Assembly: GCA_021782655.1 (NCBI GenBank)
Contig: JAJXUT010000010.1
Span: 1 to 39,537, forward strand
Reading direction: 5' to 3'
Origin: Deltaproteobacteria bacterium
GTDB lineage: Bacteria > Desulfobacterota > Desulfobulbia > Desulfobulbales > VMSU01
Length of the DNA: 39,537 nt
Shown here piece after piece: positions 24,639 through 32,477 of the stretch (positions within the stretch are counted from its first letter, which is position 1; the number at the start of each line of letters is the position of its first letter). The notes beneath the pieces were generated by a model. That model did not search any database. It was given only the letters and a program-made list of their open reading frames with translations, and was not told the DNA's origin. Position numbers and translations under genes: made by a program.

Positions 24639-26984
24639 TCAGAAGGGCCGTAACTGCCAGATGCCGCAGGGGCAGGTGTCGGCGCAGAAGCCGCAGGCGA
24701 TGCACTTGTCGTCGTCCGAGACGTACTCGTAGAAGTCGATCTCCGGCAGTTCCCGGCGGGAGATGGCGTGGGTCGGGCACATGGTCTCGCACAGGTGGCA
24801 GTCCCGGCAAGAGCCGCAGGACAGGCATTTCTCCGCCTGGGCCTCGGGGGTGGGCGTTGGCATCGACTCCGGCAGGTAGTGGGCCACGGTCAGCCGGGCG
24901 AGCGGGATCACCTGTTTGTCGAACGGCTTCCACTCCCGGCCCTCGATCTCGGCGATGATGGCGTCGGCGGCGTTCTTGCCGGCGCCTAAGGCGTTGGTGG
25001 CCAGGCCCGGACGCTCCACGTCGCCCACCGCGAAGACCTTGGGGTCGCTGGTGCGGCCCGCCTTGTCGGTCTTGACCCAGGAGGCGCCGCCCACCTTCAG
25101 GCACTCGACATTCTCGGGCAGGAAGCCCAGCTTGGGCACGTCGCCGATGGAGATGATCACCGTCTGGGCCGGGATCAGGTTGCCCTGGTTGTCGATCAGG
25201 CCCTCGTCCGTGACCTCCTTGGTCATCACCGGCCACTGGAAGGTGGCGCCCAGGGCCTCCGCCGTCCGGCGTTCCTTGCCGAAGGCCAAGGGCTTCTGGA
25301 TGTCCACCAGGGTGACCTGCTTGGCGCCAAGGCGGTAGGCCTCGCAGGCCACGTCGCAGCCGACGTTGCCCGCCCCGATGATCACCACCCGCTCGCCGAT
25401 GGGCAGCGGGGCGTCGCTCTTGCCGGCCTTCAGGAAATCCAGGGCCGGGATCACCCGCTCGTGGCCGGGGAAGGGGATCTTGCGCGGCTCGTGGGTGCCG
25501 ACCGCCACCACCAGGTAGTCGAAGTCACGCTTCAGTTCGGTGAATTTGGCGTTGGTCATCTCCACCCCGAAGTGGACGTGGACGTGCTCCATCTGCAGGA
25601 AGCGATCGATCTCCGCCTGCCAGGTGGCCATGGGCAGCCGCTCCCAGGGGATGACCTGGGCCAGCTTGCCGCCCAACTGGTTATCCTTCTCGAAGATATG
25701 GGCCTCGACTCCGGCCCGGGCCAGTTGGTAGGCGGCGTTGATGCCCGCCGGGCCGCCGCCGATGATGGCCACCTTCTTGCCACAGGCCGGCTTGCAGACC
25801 GGGGCCGGGGCGCCTAGCACCGAGCGGCCCAGGAGGGCCACGTCGATGGCGCTGTCCACCACCTGGCGGGAGCAGTTCTCCATGCACAGGTTGGGGCAGA
25901 TGGCGCCGCACACCGAGGCCGGGAAGGGGGTGTAGGACAGGATCAGGTTGTAGGCCTCCTGGCCCTTGCCGTCGCGCAGGAGCCGCAGCCGGTCGATGGT
26001 GGGGATGTGCACCGGGCAGTAGAAGGCGCAGGGGGCGGCGGACTCGCGGTTGGCCCAGTAGGGCTTTTTGCGTCGCAGTTCGCCGGTCTCGATGATGCCG
26101 ATCGGCGAGCGGTCGAGGCCTGGGGCCAGGTCGCGCAGGGGGTCGCCGCCCAAGGCCTTGTCCCAGACCTTGGCCCGGAACTCGTGCATGGGCATGGGGC
26201 CGGAGAACATCAGCGCCCGCTCCTGGGGGGTGATGGCGATGAGCATCCGCCACTCCTCCCGCACCGACAGGGTGGGGAGCAGCTCCTCGCGGTCAATGGC
26301 CCTAAGGTATTTCGGCAGCCTTTCCAGCAGCCACTGCCACTGTTGGTCGTCGGGCTTCACCTCCTTGACGTTGGTCTTGGAGTAGGAGCCGTCGGTTTCG
26401 CCCCGGTAGTAGATCCAGCCGCCCACCATGCCGACGCAGGGGCGGTAACCCAAGACGTTTTTCGACTTGGGCTCGACGCCGCAGACCACCCCGATGCCGC
26501 CGCAGTTGAACTCGGCGAAGGTGTCGCCCACCGAACCCAGCACCCAGAGTTGGGGCCGCTGGTAGTCGGGGTTCCATTTGGTCATGGTCAGGGCCCGGGC
26601 GCCGATGGAGCCGCCGATCATCACTCGGCCTTCGGCCATGGCGTTGCAGACCCCGTTCGAGGCGTGGCCCTGAACCACAATGTCGGCGCCGATGTTTAAG
26701 TAGCCCACGTCATCCGAGGCCGGGCCGTGGCAGACGATGGTGGCGCCAGGGCGGCCCATGCAGCCCAGACGCTGGCCCACCGGCCCGGTGATGTCGATGG
26801 TGATCGGCCCCTTGGCGCCGATCAGGCGGCCACCGACGTTGTGCTGGCCGTAGGTCTCGAGCACGAGGTGGCTGGATTGGGCAAACGCCGCCTGCACCAG
26901 GGTCTCGAAGTCCTTGGAGCTGATCCGCTGGCCGTTGGCGTCTCTTCCCTTGACGGTGATGGCATTCATGTTCTCGCCTTGCAC
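24639..26984 (-). CDS. gltD: Glutamate synthase GXGXG domain fused to GltD-like NAD(P)H oxidoreductase and ferredoxin domain
   Basis: A 781-residue fusion. Residues about 1-240 are the GXGXG beta-helix normally at the C-terminus of the glutamate synthase large subunit ('GGRLIGAKGPITIDITG', 'GGSIGARA'). About 305-690 is the GltD-like small subunit: N-terminal Cys clusters (CAFYCPVHIP; CGAICPNLC), FAD motif GGGPAGINAAYQLA and a second nucleotide site GAGNVGCDVA. About 715-775 is a ferredoxin-like tail with two Cys-rich [4Fe-4S] motifs (CLSCGSCRDCHLC; CIACGFCADTC). It would pass electrons from NAD(P)H to the FMN subunit. GTG 26984 with AAAGGAG upstream; 60 bases after the previous gene. Confidence 0.9.
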   Translation of the reverse strand: MQGENMNAITVKGRDANGQRISSKDFETLVQAAFAQSSHLVLETYGQHNVGGRLIGAKGPITIDITGPVGQRLGCMGRPGATIVCHGPASDDVGYLNIGADIVVQGHASNGVCNAMAEGRVMIGGSIGARALTMTKWNPDYQRPQLWVLGSVGDTFAEFNCGGIGVVCGVEPKSKNVLGYRPCVGMVGGWIYYRGETDGSYSKTNVKEVKPDDQQWQWLLERLPKYLRAIDREELLPTLSVREEWRMLIAITPQERALMFSGPMPMHEFRAKVWDKALGGDPLRDLAPGLDRSPIGIIETGELRRKKPYWANRESAAPCAFYCPVHIPTIDRLRLLRDGKGQEAYNLILSYTPFPASVCGAICPNLCMENCSRQVVDSAIDVALLGRSVLGAPAPVCKPACGKKVAIIGGGPAGINAAYQLARAGVEAHIFEKDNQLGGKLAQVIPWERLPMATWQAEIDRFLQMEHVHVHFGVEMTNAKFTELKRDFDYLVVAVGTHEPRKIPFPGHERVIPALDFLKAGKSDAPLPIGERVVIIGAGNVGCDVACEAYRLGAKQVTLVDIQKPLAFGKERRTAEALGATFQWPVMTKEVTDEGLIDNQGNLIPAQTVIISIGDVPKLGFLPENVECLKVGGASWVKTDKAGRTSDPKVFAVGDVERPGLATNALGAGKNAADAIIAEIEGREWKPFDKQVIPLARLTVAHYLPESMPTPTPEAQAEKCLSCGSCRDCHLCETMCPTHAISRRELPEIDFYEYVSDDDKCIACGFCADTCPCGIWQLRPF

Positions 26985-27044
26985 GTATTTACTCCTTTCG
27001 TGGTTCGCTGACCGGTTACGGCCTTTAACTCGCCCGGTAAAATC

Positions 27045-28682
27045 CTAGCAGATATATTTGATTTGCAGGCGTTCGGCAACATCCTTGTCGGAGATGCCCA
27101 GGGCGTCCGACATGCCGATGGGCAGGCTTTGGGAGCGACCGAGCGGGGCCATGACCTTCTTGATCTCGGTGCGCAGGCCCAGGAAGACATCGACCACCCT
27201 TTGCGCCACCTGGTCGGGGTCTAGCCGCCGGTAGAGCTTGGGGCTCTGGCTGGTGATGCCCTTGGGGCAGATGCCTAAGTTGCAGACGTTGCAACGGTTC
27301 TTCTCGCTGCCCAGGCAGCCGGCCGCCGACTGCATGATGTACTTGCCCATGTGGACGCCCGAGGCGCCGAGCATGATCAGCGCCATGCCGTTTTGCACCG
27401 GGTTGCCGTTTTTGCCGATGCCGCCGGCGGCGAAGATGGGGATCTCGTTCTGTTTGCCCTGCGCCACCAGGTCGAGGTAGCACTCCCGGACGTTGGAGGC
27501 GATGGGGTGCCCGGTGGCGTCCATGCTGATGTTGTAGGCGGCGCCGGTGCCGCCGTCGATGCCGTCGATCAACAAGGCCCCGGCGTAGGGGTTGCGTACC
27601 AGGTTGTTCAACACCGACTTGGCGGAGGTGGAGCCGGAGATCTTGGGATAGACCGGCACCCGGAAGTTCCAGGCCATGGACATGGTCTGGATCATCTTCA
27701 TCACGCTCTCCTCGATGGAGTAGAGGGTCTGATGCACCGGCGGCGAGGGGAGATCGACGCCCTCCGGCACCCCGCGCAGGCGGGCGATGAGCTTGCTGAC
27801 CTTGAACCACATGAGCAGGCCGCCGTCGCCGGGCTTGGCGCCCTGGCCGTACTTGATCTCAATGGCCGCCGGGTCGCACTGCATCTCGGGGATGGCTCGG
27901 ATGATCTCGTCCCAGCCGAAATAGCCGGAGGCGATCTGGAGGACAATGTACTTCAGGAACGGGCTCTTCAGCACCCAGGGCGGGCAGCCGCCCTCGCCGG
28001 TGCACATCACCACCGGGATGCCCAAGACCTCGTTGCAGTAGGCCACGCCTTGCAGAAGCCCCAGCCACATGTTGGGGGAGAGGGCACCGAAGGACATGGA
28101 ACCGATGATGAAGGGGAAGATCTCGCGCACCGGCGGGATCCACTCGCCCTTGGCCTGGCGGCGGATATACTCCTCGGGCGGCAGGACGCGACCGAGCAGG
28201 GTATTCATGTGGAACTCGTGCCGGCCGGCGTCAAGCGCCGGGTCGGTGAGCATGGAGATGCGGTTAAACGAAATCTGGTCCAACAGGCTCGAACGGTCGT
28301 TACGCCGACCGCCGCGCTTCCAGGCGTCGCCCTTCTGGTAGCTGTGGAAGCGGGCCCGCTCGTCGTTGGGGTTGACCTGGGGGCCGATGGCCTCGTTGGG
28401 GCAGACCATCGAGCACATGCCGCAGCCGATGCAGCGGTGATCCAGGTCGGTACGCTGGCGGATGCCGACGAAGGTGCGGTACTCGCTGCCCCGTTTCTTT
28501 TGCAGGATGTCCAGCTTCGGCATCCGCTGCCGCCGGTAGGCCAGGTAGATGGCCTCGGTGGGGCAGACCGAGGTGCAGCGTCCGCACAGGGTGCAGCGTT
28601 CTTCCCGGTGAGCGACGATCCAGGGCAGGTCGTGGTAGGTCAGGCTGCTTGGGGTAGAGGAAATCGATCGAATTGAGACCAT
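27045..28682 (-). CDS. gltB: Glutamate synthase FMN domain with two N-terminal ferredoxin clusters
   Basis: A 545-residue central (FMN) part of glutamate synthase, reducing 2-iminoglutarate made from 2-oxoglutarate and ammonia. N-terminal ferredoxin motifs are C30-x2-C33-x2-C36-x3-C40 and C84-x2-C87-x2-C90-x3-C94. The Glu_synthase barrel follows, with 'GGTGAAYNISMDATGHP' and 'FAAGGIGKNGN' loops for FMN, and the CNVCNLGICPKGI motif that binds the [3Fe-4S] cluster. The frame is open to 28808; ATG 28682 with AGGAGT upstream is the better start. It overlaps the amidotransferase gene by 43 bases. Confidence 0.93.
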   Translation of the reverse strand: MVSIRSISSTPSSLTYHDLPWIVAHREERCTLCGRCTSVCPTEAIYLAYRRQRMPKLDILQKKRGSEYRTFVGIRQRTDLDHRCIGCGMCSMVCPNEAIGPQVNPNDERARFHSYQKGDAWKRGGRRNDRSSLLDQISFNRISMLTDPALDAGRHEFHMNTLLGRVLPPEEYIRRQAKGEWIPPVREIFPFIIGSMSFGALSPNMWLGLLQGVAYCNEVLGIPVVMCTGEGGCPPWVLKSPFLKYIVLQIASGYFGWDEIIRAIPEMQCDPAAIEIKYGQGAKPGDGGLLMWFKVSKLIARLRGVPEGVDLPSPPVHQTLYSIEESVMKMIQTMSMAWNFRVPVYPKISGSTSAKSVLNNLVRNPYAGALLIDGIDGGTGAAYNISMDATGHPIASNVRECYLDLVAQGKQNEIPIFAAGGIGKNGNPVQNGMALIMLGASGVHMGKYIMQSAAGCLGSEKNRCNVCNLGICPKGITSQSPKLYRRLDPDQVAQRVVDVFLGLRTEIKKVMAPLGRSQSLPIGMSDALGISDKDVAERLQIKYIC

Positions 28683-29782
28683 ATCGTGTACTCCTGTCGG
28701 GAGGGGGGGACAATGATGGTGTTTTCCCGCATTGGCTGGAAATCTAGTGACTTGTCGCGTTCGGGGATCATGGCGTCCACCCCGCAGATCTCGGAGGCCA
28801 GGGCCCATTCGCCGGGTTTGCCGCCGATGGTGGCGGGCCGCATCTTCTTGGTGTCCATGACCATGATGGTGGTCTCGTCCGGCAGCGAGCCCATGACGCA
28901 GTTGGGGCCATCGATGATCATCCGGCGGCAGACATCGCGCAGGCCCTTCAAGAAGGCGCCCTGGGGATGACGTTCCAGTTCGTCGGTCTTGAGCGGGGTG
29001 ATGACGTGCTTGTAGGCCTGCAAGGGCAGTTCGAGCCGCCGGGTCACGTAGTGCAGGATGTGGGCGAAGACCTCGGAGTCGCTCTGGTAGCCGATGTAGC
29101 CGGGGTAATGCATGCCGGTGAGATACTCGCGGATGGGCACGAAGGCGGTGTTCTCGCCGTTGGTCATGGTGCCGATCCCCTGGATGAAGAAGGGGTGGCA
29201 GGCGTAGAGGTTGATGCCGTAGTTGGTGTTCTGGCGGCCCTGGGCCATGCAGATGCGGGAGGTGATGCGGTTGTCGTCAAGCCCCAGGGCCTGGCCGATT
29301 TCGAGTGGCCAGCCCACCTCCTTGATCATGGCCACGTCCGGCCAGAAGGAGAAGGCGGTCAGGTCGCCGCCGTGTTTTTCGCCGTCGGCCCGCAAGGCCA
29401 GGCGGGTCAGCATCAACTGCTCGTCGATCGCTCCCTGGCTCAGTTTCTTGCTCGACTCCGGCAGCCGGTAAACCCGGACGAAGTACTTGTAGCGGTCCTT
29501 AGCCTCAATCATGGCGGGATTGAGGTTGAACTCGTGATCGTATTTCAGGGTGTAGCCCTTGGCCTCCATGAAGGCGTTGAGCCGGTGCAGGGCCGCGTCG
29601 GTGTGGGCGATACCGGAGAGGATGGGGTCACCGGTCTGGTACTTGTAGTCGGTGAAGCTCACCCCCCTGAGCAACAGGCCCAGACCGCTGCCGTCGTAGC
29701 CCTCCTTCATGGCCTCCATGGCCGAGATCACGGAGAAGGGGGAGAACGGCACGGATGCGGTCTTCATGGCGAGACGACACAT
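28640..29782 (-). CDS. Glutamate synthase class II glutamine amidotransferase subunit
   Basis: A 380-residue separate amidotransferase that releases ammonia from glutamine for the FMN subunit. Cys2 directly after the initiator Met (MCRLAMK) is the expected N-terminal nucleophile. 'EGYDGSGLGLLLRG', 'RQNTNYGINLYACHP' and 'YIGYQSDSEVFAHIL' match the GATase2 domain of archaeal-type split glutamate synthases. AAAGGAGAATACTC precedes ATG 29782. It is the first gene of the three-gene operon, whose order (amidotransferase, FMN, GXGXG-GltD) follows the domain order of the fused bacterial enzyme. Confidence 0.92.
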   Translation of the reverse strand: MCRLAMKTASVPFSPFSVISAMEAMKEGYDGSGLGLLLRGVSFTDYKYQTGDPILSGIAHTDAALHRLNAFMEAKGYTLKYDHEFNLNPAMIEAKDRYKYFVRVYRLPESSKKLSQGAIDEQLMLTRLALRADGEKHGGDLTAFSFWPDVAMIKEVGWPLEIGQALGLDDNRITSRICMAQGRQNTNYGINLYACHPFFIQGIGTMTNGENTAFVPIREYLTGMHYPGYIGYQSDSEVFAHILHYVTRRLELPLQAYKHVITPLKTDELERHPQGAFLKGLRDVCRRMIIDGPNCVMGSLPDETTIMVMDTKKMRPATIGGKPGEWALASEICGVDAMIPERDKSLDFQPMRENTIIVPPSRQEYTIWSQFDRFPLPQAA

Positions 29783-30142
29783 GAGTATTCTCCTTTGGAA
29801 AAGTTTGGTTGAACGAGGTAAGGGGCCGCTCGGCGGAAGGTTAATGCCGCCTCGGCGCCCAACGGCGCTAATTTAATCAATAAAACCAATTCGGTTTCAG
29901 CGCCTGAAAATTTCGGCGCCAACCAAGGGCACGATTGACAGGAGGATAATGGGAGGGGTGGCTCCCGCCCTCGGGCAGTGCCGGGGCGGAACGATGGCGG
30001 AGCATCATCAATGGACCGGCGGCAATACAACAAGACAGATCACTGCGCACGTGCTTGGCCTGAAAGCATATTCGGGACTTCTTAGCGTAATCGCCAGGGA
30101 CTGTCAAGCAAAACCGTGCGGGGCGGTGCTGTCGGGGCGAGA
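29783..30142 (-). promoter_or_regulatory. Leader region of the glutamate synthase operon, with a weak promoter candidate
   Basis: A 360-base gap. On the minus strand TTGACA (30102-30107) is followed after 17 bases by TAAGAA (30079-30084), a 3/6 -10. If used, the leader would be about 290 bases long. It contains a small hairpin AAACC/GGTTT (29883-29887 with 29893-29897) but no riboswitch that I recognise. A plus-strand frame here is discussed under rejected items. No sigma-54 site was found for this operon. Confidence 0.3.
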
Positions 30143-30502
30143 CTAGGGGGTGGGGCCTTCCGAGACGGCGGGGATGGAGCCCTGGAGCGGGCTGGTGGGG
30201 GGCGGGGAGAAGTAACCGCACAGGGTGTCGATCACCTTGCCGCGCATGTTGTCCACCAGGTGGATGCCACAGGCGTTTAAGTGCTGACGGGAGATCCCGT
30301 CCACCCCGCCGCAGATCAAGGTGTTGACCTTGAGGTCCGACAGACGTTTGACCTTCATGATCGGCATGGGGTCGGAGATGGTCTCGGTGCGCTGGTCGGT
30401 CACCACCTGGTCGTCCGAGGTGGTGATGAGCAGGAAGCTCTGGGCGCAGTCGAACCGGGGGGAGATTCGGGCGCCGAAAAGGGCGATGGCGGTGGTGAGC
30501 AT
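30143..30502 (-). CDS. NifX/NafY-type (dinitrogenase iron-molybdenum cofactor family) protein
   Basis: A 119-residue protein of the DIMC/NifX/NifB-C-terminal family, which binds Fe-S or Fe-Mo-cluster precursors. 'IALFGARISPRFDCA' at the start and 'ICGGVDGISRQHLNACGIHLV' near the end are the family marks; the last 25 residues are Pro/Ser-rich. Members in sulfate reducers occur without nitrogenase, and no nif gene lies here. ATG 30502 is the usual family start but has only a weak GAGAG upstream; ATG 30577, which adds 25 residues, has GGAG twelve bases upstream and may be used. Confidence 0.75.
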   Translation of the reverse strand: MLTTAIALFGARISPRFDCAQSFLLITTSDDQVVTDQRTETISDPMPIMKVKRLSDLKVNTLICGGVDGISRQHLNACGIHLVDNMRGKVIDTLCGYFSPPPTSPLQGSIPAVSEGPTP

Positions 30503-30721
30503 TTTTCTCTCGTTTAGAAGAGGGATGCGGCCCCGGATAAGCTGGCCTGACCGATAGTGTTGCAACTGGGATGCCATGATTTTGCTTATCTCCGGGCGGG
30601 TGGAGGAATGACCGGCGGCATTAGGAGGCGCTAACCGCTCCCGTGGCGGTGATTGCTGGGGCTATAGCTGCGGCTGGCGGACGTTGGCGGCGGGGAAAAG
30701 GAAGACGTTTTCAGATGGGCA

Positions 30722-30768
30722 TTGCAGGACTGCAACCTTGCAAGCATGGGGAGTGCAATTATGCAAGG
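30722..30768. repeat. Cluster of TGCAA-type palindromic repeats upstream of the NifX-like gene
   Basis: Within 47 bases lie TTGCAG-GA-CTGCAA (30722-30735), the palindrome CTTGCAAG (30737-30744), GTGCAAT near 30753 and TGCAAGG (30762-30768). CCTTGCA 30736-30742 and TGCAAGG 30762-30768 also form an inverted repeat. It could be a multi-site operator for the minus-strand gene 30143-30502 or for read-through from the activator gene. No factor is assigned. The rest of 30503-30826 holds no gene I can support. Confidence 0.35.
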
Positions 30769-30826
30769 CGAGAGGAGGCCGCTAACTACGGGTGGTGAAT
30801 TCGCGGCCTGCTCGGCTTTTATTATC

Positions 30827-32191
30827 TTAGTGGCTCTTGCCGCGTTCCGGGGAGAAGTTGATGCCGTAGCGTTTCATTTTGCGCCAGAGGGTAGTCTTTT
30901 CTATTCCTAGGTATTCGGCGGTAACTATCCGGCATCCGTTGAATTTTGTTAGCGCCTCCATGATTGCCGCCGCCTCGGCTTCAGGCAGCGGGGCACTGGC
31001 TTGTGCCCTTGGCCGCCCGGCGTTCTCCGTCAGGCAGTCAATGAACTCCGCAGGCAGGTGCTCGACCGTGATCTGGCTGCCATGGCAGAGGACGAAACAG
31101 TACTCGATGATATTTTCCAACTCCCTGATATTGCCGGGGTAGTCGTATTTCATCAGTAGGGTCATTACCTCTGCCGACACCGATTCGATCTCTCGCTGCT
31201 TGAGGGAGTTTAGTTTGGCGATGAAGTGCTCTACCAGTAGGGGAATATCTTCTTTTCGATCACAAAGTGGTGGAATAACTATTTTTATCACGTTGATTCT
31301 GAAGAATAGATCGTCGCGGAAATGGCCGCAGGCGACCAGCTCCGAAAGGCATTTGTTGGTGGCCGCCACCACCCGGACATCGGCCTTTTCGGTCGTCGTG
31401 CCGCCTAGGGGCTCGTACTCCTTCTCCTGTAGCACCCGCAGCAGGCGCAACTGGAGGGCGGGGGAGATGTCGCCGATTTCATCGAGGAATATCGTGCCCT
31501 TCTCGGCCAGGGCGAAGCGGCCCTTTTTGTCCTTTTTCGCCTCGGTGAAGGCGCCCCGTTTGTAGCCGAACAGCTCTGATTCCAACAGGCTGTCGGGGAG
31601 GGCGGCGCAGTTGAGGGCGATGAATTTGCCCTTGCGGTTGCTTAAGGTGTGGATGGCCTTGGCGAACAGCTCCTTACCCGAGCCGCTTGGTCCCTCGATG
31701 AGGACGGTGCTGTTGCTGGCCGCGATGTCGGGCATGGTGGCGAGAATTTGGCGTATCTTATGATTTTTGCTAACAATATCCTCGAAGATGTAGTTCTTGG
31801 ACAACTCCTTGCGCAGGTTTTCGATGGTGGACATGTCGCGGAAGGTGGACACCGCCCCGATGATCTCCCCCGCCTCGTCGCGCAGCACCGAGGTCGAGAC
31901 GCTGATGGGCACCTTGAGGTTTTTGGCGTTTAGGATGTTGATGTTCAGGTTGATCACCTCGTTCCCGCTCTGGATCGACTGCTTGATGGCGCAGGTTGAC
32001 TGGCAGATGTTGGCCCGGAAGATGTCGAAGCATTTCTGTCCCAGGGCCTCCTCCCGGCTGACGCCGGTGATCTTTTCAGCGGAGCGGTTGAAGAAGGTGA
32101 TGTTTAGCTCCTGATCCACGGTGAAGACGCCATCGGCGATCGAGTCGAGGATGGTGTCGCTGAACTTGATTAAGGAGTGATTGTGGCGCAT
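30827..32191 (-). CDS. Sigma-54-dependent activator with a PAS sensor domain
   Basis: A 454-residue enhancer-binding protein. The N-terminal PAS domain (about 8-120) carries three cysteines, C54, C63 and C67, in 'KCFDIF..NICQSTC', a possible redox or metal site. The AAA+ domain has Walker A EGPSGSGKE (166-174), Walker B IFLDEIG (234-240) and a GAFTEA sigma-54 loop (213-218) in place of the usual GAFTGA. A Fis-type helix-turn-helix closes the protein. The frame is open to 32284; ATG 32191 is preferred because it starts at the PAS domain and has GAGG upstream at twelve bases. No phosphate-receiver domain, so it is not a simple response regulator. It diverges from a gene set with an exact sigma-54 promoter. 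Confidence 0.93.
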   Translation of the reverse strand: MRHNHSLIKFSDTILDSIADGVFTVDQELNITFFNRSAEKITGVSREEALGQKCFDIFRANICQSTCAIKQSIQSGNEVINLNINILNAKNLKVPISVSTSVLRDEAGEIIGAVSTFRDMSTIENLRKELSKNYIFEDIVSKNHKIRQILATMPDIAASNSTVLIEGPSGSGKELFAKAIHTLSNRKGKFIALNCAALPDSLLESELFGYKRGAFTEAKKDKKGRFALAEKGTIFLDEIGDISPALQLRLLRVLQEKEYEPLGGTTTEKADVRVVAATNKCLSELVACGHFRDDLFFRINVIKIVIPPLCDRKEDIPLLVEHFIAKLNSLKQREIESVSAEVMTLLMKYDYPGNIRELENIIEYCFVLCHGSQITVEHLPAEFIDCLTENAGRPRAQASAPLPEAEAAAIMEALTKFNGCRIVTAEYLGIEKTTLWRKMKRYGINFSPERGKSH

Positions 32192-32308
32192 GACGGTCGA
32201 TACCTCGCGGGCCGGGCGAAGGGGTTGGCCTTTGGCAGGCGGTTTGCCGGGCATATTATCAGTTGTTTGGGAAATTTTCCACATAAAATATCAGTTTTAT
32301 ATTGGTAA

Positions 32309-32324
32309 ATTATTTCCGAATAAT
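32309..32324. promoter_or_regulatory. Inverted repeat, candidate activator (UAS) site
   Basis: ATTATT-TCCG-AATAAT is a perfect 6-bp inverted repeat with a four-base centre, about 95 bases upstream of the predicted start of the cytochrome operon, a usual distance for an enhancer-binding protein. It is one of several AT-rich inverted repeats in 32260-32330, so specificity is uncertain. Confidence 0.35.
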
Positions 32325-32385
32325 GCCGACAAGTTGGGTTTTGATGGTAGATTTTGCCAGTTAATTTCGTGTTGGCTGCCGGTAG

Positions 32386-32401
32386 TGGCATTTTATTTGC
32401 T
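32386..32401 (+). promoter_or_regulatory. Sigma-54 (-24/-12) promoter of the cytochrome operon
   Basis: TGGCAT-TTTAT-TTGCT keeps the invariant GG (32387-32388) and GC (32399-32400) at the exact ten-base spacing and differs from the TGGCAC-N5-TTGCW consensus at one position. Transcription would begin near 32411-32413, about 65 bases before ATG 32478, whose AAGGAGGTG is strong. Confidence 0.8.
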
Positions 32402-32477
32402 TTGGTATCAAGGCAAAGGCAACAATGGTTAGCCAGGGACAAGCCAAGGGGAAACACGAAAACCAAGGAGGTGTGCC

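Noticed and set aside
27351-28676. 441-residue frame antisense to the glutamate synthase FMN gene
   Set aside because: Long antisense frames arise from third-position GC bias. The minus-strand protein carries all conserved motifs, and the antisense product is low-complexity with many His, Gly and Val.
29949-30146. 65-residue plus-strand frame preceded by AGGAGG
   Set aside because: The Shine-Dalgarno is only three bases from ATG, the product has no recognisable pattern, and the frame runs antisense to the leader of the glutamate synthase genes. Ribosome profiling would decide.
30578-30826. Possible sigma-54 promoter for the NifX-like gene among the TTGCA repeats
   Set aside because: No GG-N10-GC spacing on the minus strand; TTGCA copies lack the paired TGGC element.
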